Source of the DNA: Kaistia geumhonensis
GTDB taxonomy: Bacteria > Pseudomonadota > Alphaproteobacteria > Rhizobiales > Kaistiaceae
Assembly (NCBI RefSeq): GCF_030815145.1
Contig: NZ_JAUSWJ010000001.1
Coordinates: forward strand, 3,834,501 to 3,898,500
Length of the DNA: 64,000 nucleotides
Direction of reading: 5' to 3'
Positions 58,796-64,000 of the stretch are shown piece after piece. The translations under genes were made by a program, and so were the position numbers. Within the stretch, counting starts at the first letter, position 1. Each line of letters starts with the position of its first letter. The notes under the pieces are model-generated. The model had not been told where the DNA came from and did not search any database. It saw nothing but the letters and a program-made list of their open reading frames with translations.

Positions 58796-59206
58796 ATGCT
58801 TTACGCCACCAAGACCGCCCTCGTGATCCTCGACGACCTCCTGCCCTGGCAGAAGGTCAACATCGCCGCCTTCCTCGCCGGAGGGCTCGTGAACCGGCAT
58901 CCCGATATCATCGGCGAGCCCTATCGCGATGCCTCCGGCCAGGCCTACACCGCGCTCATCCGCGAGCCGGTCTTCGTCTTCGGCGCGGACGGCGCCGGCC
59001 TCGCACGCACGCATGGCCGGGCGCTCTCCCGCGGGCTCGATATCGCACTTTATATCCGCGAGATGTTTTCGACCTCGAACGACGCCGACAATCGCGCCGC
59101 CGTCGCCGCGGTCTCGGGCGCCGGCCTCGATCTCGTCGGTATCGGGCTTCATGCCGAGCGCAAGATCGTCGACAAGGTGACGGCCGGCCTCAAATTCATG
59201 GGCTGA
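58796..59206 (+). CDS. DUF2000 family protein
   Basis: 136 residues: KTALVILDDLLPWQKVNIAAFLAGGLVNRHPDIIGEPY ... VFGADGAGLARTHGRALSRGLDIALYIREMFSTSND, a pattern matching DUF2000, whose structure resembles peptidyl-tRNA hydrolase II. No function is established. The ATG at 58796 is near the divergent AraC start, supporting joint regulation. The 288 nt after its stop, to DUF1127 copy B, hold no credible gene. Confidence 0.85.
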   Translation: MLYATKTALVILDDLLPWQKVNIAAFLAGGLVNRHPDIIGEPYRDASGQAYTALIREPVFVFGADGAGLARTHGRALSRGLDIALYIREMFSTSNDADNRAAVAAVSGAGLDLVGIGLHAERKIVDKVTAGLKFMG

Positions 59207-59494
59207 GCCTGATCCGGAGCTTTGCGCTGACGCCTTTGGCGATGCCAGCCGGGCGGCAGCATTGGCTGCTCTTCGCGCCTCGGCTTGGCCAATTCGGGCG
59301 ACGATGCGGCATCAGCACCCCGAATATGGCTGTTGTGCGGCGCAACATAGTGCGGGCTTGTGGTTTTGCTCTGCACAAACCGCAGCCCTGCCATGAGCAA
59401 AGGACGAGTGCTCATCCTCCCTTGAGCGGTCTACATTCCTGACATCGAAAGCGCGCTGGCAGTGGTCGGCGCCTCGATGAGAAGGACGACGACA

Positions 59495-59647
59495 ATGGCT
59501 AATGGCATCATTGCTTCCTACAAGGGCTGGGTGAAGTTTCGCCAGACCTGCAATGAGCTCAATCGGCTGACGAACCGTGAGCTCGCCGACCTCGGAATCG
59601 AGCGTTCGGAAATCGCGAAGGTCGCCAAGCGGTCGGCCGCCTACTGA
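59495..59647 (+). CDS. DUF1127 (YjiS-like) small protein, copy B
   Basis: 50 residues: ANGIIASYKGWVKFRQTCNEL then the core NRLTNRELADLGIERSEIAKVAKRSAAY. It shares the RELADLGI / RxxI core with copy A at 53382. AAGGACG lies 9 nt before the ATG; an upstream ATG at 59462 adds 11 residues without support. Followed by the triple-hairpin sRNA region. The role in RNA binding is inferred from CcaF1 of Rhodobacter. Confidence 0.9.
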   Translation: MANGIIASYKGWVKFRQTCNELNRLTNRELADLGIERSEIAKVAKRSAAY

Positions 59648-59775
59648 GTTTCAGGAATTCGCCGGGAACGAACCTCCTCCCTCGTTTCCCGCGATCGGCG
59701 AGCGGCCGACCTCCTCCCCGGCCCCTCGCCAGTACAAGAGAACGCCCGCCGACCTCCTCCCCGGCGGGCGTTTTC
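59648..59775 (+). ncRNA. CcsR/cuckoo-type triple-hairpin sRNA downstream of DUF1127 (copy B)
   Basis: Three consecutive hairpins. H1 (59664-59690): GGGAACGA / TCGTTTCCC with a one-base bulge, loop ACCTCCTCCC. H2 (59697-59730): GGCGAG and GGCC paired with GGCC and CTCGCC, loop GACCTCCTCCCC. H3 (59743-59770): CGCCCGCC / GGCGGGCG, loop GACCTCCTCCCC, followed by TTTTCTTTT. H3 is nearly identical to that of copy A. The repeated CCTCCTCCC in loops is the defining trait of the cuckoo/CcsR RNAs. Confidence 0.78.
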
Positions 59776-59783
59776 TTTTGTGC

Positions 59784-60695
59784 TCAGTCGGACGGCCCGC
59801 CGCGCACATAGGCTCCGAGCGCCTCGGCGAGATGATCGAAGACGAGCCGCATGCGGCGGACGGATTTCAGGTCCTCGTGCATCGCGAGCCATGTCTCGAG
59901 ACCGATCTCGAAATCGTCCGGCAGCACGCGCACAAGCGACGGGTCGCGCTCGCCGATCCTGACCTGGCACACGCCGATCCCGAAGCCGGCCCGCACCGCC
60001 TGCAGACCTGCGACGTCGCTGTCGGTTCTCAGCGTGAAGGCGGACCGATCCGGGATGACGCCCTGCCGCTGCGCCGCCCGCACGCTCGGCGTTTCCGTGT
60101 CGAACCCGATCAGGACATGGCCCCGAAGGGCATCGCGGTTCTCCGGTGTGCCGTTCCGCTCCAGATAATCGCGCCGGGCGAAGAAGCCGAGTGCGATGCG
60201 GCCGATATGCCGTTGCAGCAGCGCCCCCTGGACCGGCGTCGTCATGCGCACGGCGATATCCGCCTCGCGGCGCAGCAGGTCCTCGCTTCGGTTTGAGACG
60301 ACGAGTTCGATCGCGATGCGCGGATGCAGCCGATTGAACGCGGCCAGTATCGGCGGCAGCACCTCCGTCCCGACGATCTCGCTCGCCGTGATCCGCACAC
60401 TGCCGCGCTCCTCGGCCGCCTCGCCCGTAGCGGTGCGCCGCAGCGCTTCGGCGGCCAGCGCCATCGCCTCTGCATGGGGGCGGAGCTCAAGCGCGGCATC
60501 GGTCGGATCGAGCCCCGTCTGGCTGCGCGTGAACAGCACGATGCCAAGCTGCTGTTCCAGCTCGGCGACATGGCGGCCGAGCGTCGGCTGAGTCAGCCGG
60601 AGCCTACGCGCTGCCGCCGAGAGGCTGCCCTCGTCGAGAACGGCGAGGAAAGAGCGGCAGAGATCCCAGGACAGCGCCATCATGCGATAATGCAT
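59784..60695 (-). CDS. LysR-family transcriptional regulator
   Basis: 303 residues. The N-terminal HTH (SFLAVLDEGSLSAAARRLRLTQPTLGRHVAELEQQLG) is followed by a substrate-binding effector domain. The start may be the ATG at 60695 or the paired ATGs at 60683/60680. It is divergent from the NAD-dependent epimerase gene (82 nt between starts), and by the usual LysR arrangement it probably controls that gene. Its stop is 10 nt from the end of the copy B terminator. Confidence 0.92.
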   Translation of the reverse strand: MHYRMMALSWDLCRSFLAVLDEGSLSAAARRLRLTQPTLGRHVAELEQQLGIVLFTRSQTGLDPTDAALELRPHAEAMALAAEALRRTATGEAAEERGSVRITASEIVGTEVLPPILAAFNRLHPRIAIELVVSNRSEDLLRREADIAVRMTTPVQGALLQRHIGRIALGFFARRDYLERNGTPENRDALRGHVLIGFDTETPSVRAAQRQGVIPDRSAFTLRTDSDVAGLQAVRAGFGIGVCQVRIGERDPSLVRVLPDDFEIGLETWLAMHEDLKSVRRMRLVFDHLAEALGAYVRGGPSD

Positions 60696-60777
60696 GGCGA
60701 CTATGGGTGTTTCAACAATTTTGGCAGAGCCGGCCGATCGCTAGCTTCCAACTGTCGGAAAGAACAGGAGAGATGCG

Positions 60778-61746
60778 ATGAACACGGAATCTGTGGCGCT
60801 GGTGATCGGGGCGACCGGCGGTATCGGCGGCGAAGTCGCCCGCACGCTCGCGGCGCGCGGCTGGACGGTGCGAGCGCTTGCCCGCGATGTCGGTGCCGCG
60901 CAGAAGCGCTGGCGTGGCCCGCCGCTCGACTGGCGGCAGGGCGACGCAATGAACCCCTCCGACGTGAGCGAGGCGGCGGAGGGCGCGTCGATCGTCTTTC
61001 ACGGCGCCAATCCGCCGGGCTATCGCAATTGGGCCGGCCTCGCGCTGCCGATGCTGGACAGCACCATCGCCGCGGCGCGCGCGGCTGGAGCACGGATCGT
61101 CTTTCCAGGTACGCTCTACAACTACGGGCCCGATACGTTTCCGCTCATCGCCGAGACGGCGGCGCAGCGACCGCTGACGCGCAAGGGGCGGATCCGCGCC
61201 GAGATGGAGCGGCGGCTGGAGGGAGCCTCAAAGACTGTCCCCGTCCTCATCGTCCGGGCCGGCGACTTCTTCGGACCCAGCGTCGGCAACAGCTGGTTCG
61301 GCCAGGGCATCGTGAAGCCGGGCCGCCCGGTGACGGCGGTGACCTATCCCGGCGGGCCCGATGCCGGCCATGCCTTCGCCTATCTGCCCGATCTCGCCGA
61401 GACATTCGCCGCGCTGATCGACCGGGCCGACGAACTGCCCGCCTTTGCCCGCTTCCACTTCGCCGGGCACGACTTCGCGCGTGGCATCGAGATCGCTGAA
61501 CGCGTGCGTGTGGTCGCGGGGCGGCCGGACCTGCCGATCCGGCGCTTCCCATGGTGGGCGGTCACCCTTGCGTCGCCCGTCGTCGAGAAGTTCCGCGAGC
61601 TTCTGGAGATGCGCTATCTCTGGCGCGAGACCGTCCGGCTCGACAATCGCAGCCTCGTCGCCTTTCTCGGACGCGAGCCGCACACCGAGACGGACGAAGC
61701 CCTGCGTGCGACCCTTATGGGTCTCGGCTGCCTTGCCTCGACTTGA
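60778..61746 (+). CDS. NAD(P)-dependent epimerase/dehydratase-like protein (extended SDR)
   Basis: 322 residues. The Rossmann motif is ALVIGATGGIGGEVARTLAARG (about 8-29), and the SDR catalytic Tyr is in TLYNYGPDTFP, but the usual YxxxK spacing is not seen (the following Lys is farther). It resembles atypical extended SDRs, such as saccharopine- or NmrA-like NAD-binding sensors. ACAGGAGAG precedes the ATG. It is divergent from a LysR gene. Confidence 0.8.
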   Translation: MNTESVALVIGATGGIGGEVARTLAARGWTVRALARDVGAAQKRWRGPPLDWRQGDAMNPSDVSEAAEGASIVFHGANPPGYRNWAGLALPMLDSTIAAARAAGARIVFPGTLYNYGPDTFPLIAETAAQRPLTRKGRIRAEMERRLEGASKTVPVLIVRAGDFFGPSVGNSWFGQGIVKPGRPVTAVTYPGGPDAGHAFAYLPDLAETFAALIDRADELPAFARFHFAGHDFARGIEIAERVRVVAGRPDLPIRRFPWWAVTLASPVVEKFRELLEMRYLWRETVRLDNRSLVAFLGREPHTETDEALRATLMGLGCLAST

Positions 61747-61750
61747 GCGA

Positions 61751-62920
61751 TCAGGGCAAAGGATAGCGCTGCTGCAAGGCGCGGATGCGCGCTGCAAGCC
61801 CCATCGGCGCCTCGCCCTTGACCGGCACGACCTCAATGGCAGGCTCCACGGCAGGCGAGGCGGGGGTCTTCGCTGCCGGCTCGACTGGCACGGGCGCGGG
61901 CGCCTCTATCGTTTTCGGCGCCTCCTCGCGGGCGAGCTTCGCCACAGCCGCGCCGATATCGAGCAGGGACTGCCGAAGCGCGCTGCTGTCCGCCGCGGGC
62001 GGCGATGCGCCGCCGCGGGCAGCGAGGCGCGCGTCCGTCTCCAGCGCTGCGATGCGCGCGAGAAGCGCCTGCCGGTCGTCATGGGCGGGCGCGGCGGTCG
62101 GGGGAGGCAGGGTGGCGGCAGGCGTCCCGGCGAGGCGGGCCTCCAGCATCGCGATCTTGTCGTTCGCCGCGGCAAGCTCGGCGCGCAGCGCATCGGAAGC
62201 CGCGTGCGCGGCCTTCAACTCGGCATCGAGCGCCCGGCGGGCCGCGGCGCCGGCTGCGATCTCGCCGAGCGCGGCCTCGCGGCGCATCTGCTCGCCGGCA
62301 AGTGTCGCGCGCAATTCCGCAAGCGCCGCCCCTGCAGCCCCGGCCTCCGAGGCCTGTCGGCCGGCGGCGCGGATCTGGTCGCGGAGATTGGCGAGCTCGG
62401 TCTCGCGCGCGACCACTTCGAGCTTCTGCGCCTCACGCTCCGCCACGACGGCTTCGAGCTGCCGGCGTGCCGCGTCGAGGCGTGCTTCCATGTCCTGCAT
62501 CCGCTTCTCCGCCGTCCTGCCGGCCTCATCGGCTTCGCCGAGCCGTCGCTCGCGCTCGGCGAGGGTTGTCAGGAGTTGGCCCCGTTCGTTCTCGAGACGG
62601 CCCATGCCGTCGGCGGCCAGAGACTGCTCCGCCGAGAGATGGGCGATGAGCGCCCGCTTCTCGCCGAGCTCGACCTCGCGGCCGGCGACCCGCTTCTCCA
62701 GCTTCTCGATCGTGGTTTCGAGCCGGCGCGTCGACAGCGCGAAATCCGCCCTCAACTGGTCGCGGTCGGCGGCGATCTCGGCCGGCGTCATCGGCAGCGT
62801 CATCTCGATGTCGCGACGCGTGAGGCGGACGGCGCGCCGCCAGAAGGGCGGCAGGACGATCAGCGCGGCGAGCCCCGTCGCGAGGCCCCCCAGCGCAACA
62901 TACATCGCCGCTTCGATCAC
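61751..62920 (-). CDS. Membrane-anchored long coiled-coil protein of unknown function
   Basis: 389 residues. One N-terminal TM segment (about 5-25; MYVALGGLATGLAALIVLPPFW) is followed by a basic patch (RRAVRLTRRDIEMTLPMTPAEIAADRDQLRADFALSTRRLE in parts) and a coiled coil over about residues 55-270 rich in Glu, Arg and Ala heptads. A Pro-rich linker leads to a short C-terminal helix (LAARIRALQQRYPLP). The layout suggests an envelope or cell-shape scaffold, but I do not recognise a named family. Confidence 0.8.
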   Translation of the reverse strand: MIEAAMYVALGGLATGLAALIVLPPFWRRAVRLTRRDIEMTLPMTPAEIAADRDQLRADFALSTRRLETTIEKLEKRVAGREVELGEKRALIAHLSAEQSLAADGMGRLENERGQLLTTLAERERRLGEADEAGRTAEKRMQDMEARLDAARRQLEAVVAEREAQKLEVVARETELANLRDQIRAAGRQASEAGAAGAALAELRATLAGEQMRREAALGEIAAGAAARRALDAELKAAHAASDALRAELAAANDKIAMLEARLAGTPAATLPPPTAAPAHDDRQALLARIAALETDARLAARGGASPPAADSSALRQSLLDIGAAVAKLAREEAPKTIEAPAPVPVEPAAKTPASPAVEPAIEVVPVKGEAPMGLAARIRALQQRYPLP

Positions 62921-63051
62921 GCCTTGCTCCGCATCGCGCCCGTCCGGCCATCCGCCTTTCTCCGCATTGGCATTGCCGCGGCGGCGAGTCCAGCCGTGTT
63001 CATCCTAGAGCGAGGTTATCTCCGGAGCGTGAAGACCCGCGAAACCGCGGA

Positions 63052-63642
63052 TCAGAAGGGGTTCCAGGTTTGCTTGTCGGTGAACTTCAGATAGCCGACG
63101 CTGATGCCGAGCCGCGCGCCGACACCCGAGATGATCGGCACGACGAAGATGTTGTTGCGAGATAGAACGGTCGCTCCGACGCCGCCGACCAGATAGGCCG
63201 AGCCGTTGACCCCGACGAAACGGTCGTACATCGCGTTCACCGAGGGCAGGTTGTAGACGAGCATCATGACCTTGGAGCCGTCGCCGCCGAAATCCCAGCC
63301 TATCGACGGACCCTGGAAATAGACCGGGTGCTTGCCGGCATTCTTCGTATAGAGCGTACCTTGGCCGTAGCGGACGCCGGCGATGAGCGCTCCGCTGCCC
63401 TGCTCGCCGAGCACGTAGCCGTTGGGCTGGCCATATTGCGACATCGAGTGTTCGACGACCGATGCGAGCCCGCCGGAGACCTCGCCGAAGAAGGCGCCGC
63501 CCGTCTTGACGATCTCGTCGACGGAATAGTGCTCGCCATCCTGGGTCTGGGCCGATGCCGGAGCAGCGGCGGCGCCGGCCACGAGGATCGCCAGCCCGAC
63601 GAGGGTGGCAAGGAGGCGCAGGAAGGACGCGGGACGGGTCAT
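63052..63642 (-). CDS. eipA: DUF1134 periplasmic protein (EipA-type envelope integrity protein)
   Basis: 196 residues with a Sec signal peptide (MTRPASFLRLLATLVGLAILVAGAAAAPASA). The mature part contains the DUF1134 pattern: VDEIVKTGGAFFGEVSGGLASVVE, YGQGTLYTKNAGKHPVYFQGPSIGWDFGGDGSKVMMLVYNL and a glycine-rich end. The Brucella homolog EipA is a periplasmic protein needed for envelope integrity. GAGGTGAA lies before the ATG. It is divergent from chpT. Confidence 0.88.
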   Translation of the reverse strand: MTRPASFLRLLATLVGLAILVAGAAAAPASAQTQDGEHYSVDEIVKTGGAFFGEVSGGLASVVEHSMSQYGQPNGYVLGEQGSGALIAGVRYGQGTLYTKNAGKHPVYFQGPSIGWDFGGDGSKVMMLVYNLPSVNAMYDRFVGVNGSAYLVGGVGATVLSRNNIFVVPIISGVGARLGISVGYLKFTDKQTWNPF

Positions 63643-63856
63643 CGCATTCACCTCATCGAGACGGTCGCGCGCATCGGGCGAAGCGCGGGAGTGAGCCTGC
63701 CCAATGACGGGGCCGCCGACAAGCAGTGGCTGAAAAAAGCGGCTCAATCGCGGCGCCGCCCGCGACGCGGCGCGGTTGGCATCTCCGGCTTCGCGGTGTA
63801 TCCCCTGTCCCTCAGCGCCGCGCGCGCGATTCGGTTGCGGAGACGGGGGATCGACG

Positions 63857-64000
63857 ATGTCTGAGGCGGCAGAAATCGAGGCGCTCGATCTCGCGGCGCT
63901 GCTGTGCAGCCGTGTCTGCCATGACATCATTTCCCCGGTCGGCGCCATCAACAACGGCCTCGAGGTTCTCGACGAGGAGAACAACGAGGAGATGAAGGCC
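63857..64000 (+). CDS. chpT: Histidine phosphotransferase ChpT (partial, N-terminal end)
   Basis: The first 48 codons run off the right edge. LDLAALLCSRVCHDIISPVGAINNGLEVLDEE is the ChpT signature, with the phosphorylated His in RVCHDIISP. ChpT passes phosphate from the CckA kinase to CtrA and CpdR in the cell-cycle phosphorelay of alphaproteobacteria. GGGGGA precedes the ATG. Confidence 0.92.
   Translation, partial: MSEAAEIEALDLAALLCSRVCHDIISPVGAINNGLEVLDEENNEEMKA

Noticed and set aside
59380-59494. RpoH-type promoter before DUF1127 copy B
   Set aside because: CTTGAG occurs, but no acceptable -10 element follows at the right distance.

Overview
This window reads as a chromosomal segment of an alphaproteobacterium of the order Hyphomicrobiales (Rhizobiales). 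Base composition is high GC with dense coding. The gene set is typical of that order: phoR-pstSCAB-phoU-phoB, serC-serA-purA, a fused cysNC, two rhizobial-style DUF1127 genes, a DUF1134 (EipA-type) gene divergent from chpT, and a TTAA-N7-TTAA CtrA-type site. I cannot name the genus from sequence alone. No insertion sequence, prophage, integrase or CRISPR array was found.

Layout. 0-4.2 kb: the end of tilS, ftsH, glmM and a VOC protein. 4.3-14.7 kb: an XRE-cupin regulator divergent from a catabolic run that would take dihydropyrimidines to acetyl-CoA (omega-amino acid:pyruvate aminotransferase, CoA-acylating malonate/methylmalonate-semialdehyde dehydrogenase, N-carbamoyl-beta-alanine amidohydrolase, dihydropyrimidinase), followed by an ABC importer with one ATPase, two permeases and an NMT1-type binding protein. 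14.8-20.1 kb: a DUF2087 protein, an FAD oxidoreductase with an Lrp regulator, alanine dehydrogenase, and a membrane glycosyltransferase. 20.2-24 kb: cysQ-cysD-cysNC, which activate sulfate to PAPS. 24-26.3 kb: a PAS-GGDEF protein and a one-TM protein. 26.3-34.2 kb: PPK2 divergent from the phosphate operon, which carries a PhoB-type site before pstS. 34.4-42 kb: a porin-like OMP, serC with a structured leader, serA, purA and a second one-TM protein that shares its N-terminal domain with the first. 41.9-43.8 kb: a TPP riboswitch and a ThiXY-type transporter without an ATPase. 43.8-50.1 kb: a TPR adenylate cyclase, an RpoH-type sigma factor, rluD, DUF6476, tRNA-Glu, a cold-shock gene and small unknowns. 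50.1-64 kb: a hybrid histidine kinase, two DUF1127 genes, a tandem universal stress protein, gluconokinase, a YegS-like lipid kinase, a GMC oxidoreductase, AraC and LysR regulators, an envelope DUF1134 protein and the start of chpT.

The most notable signal is non-coding. Both DUF1127 genes (48 aa on the minus strand at 53.4 kb; 50 aa on the plus strand at 59.5 kb) are followed by a 3' region that folds into three consecutive hairpins. Each hairpin shows a C-rich, anti-Shine-Dalgarno-like loop (CCTCC / CTCCTCCC), and the last one ends in a U-tract terminator. This is the architecture of the cuckoo/CcsR family of small RNAs known next to DUF1127 genes in Rhodobacter and rhizobia. Other regulatory structure includes the TPP riboswitch, a two-hairpin serC leader that encloses the ribosome binding site, a PhoB-type repeat, a CtrA-type site and an operator-like palindrome at the XRE-cupin gene.
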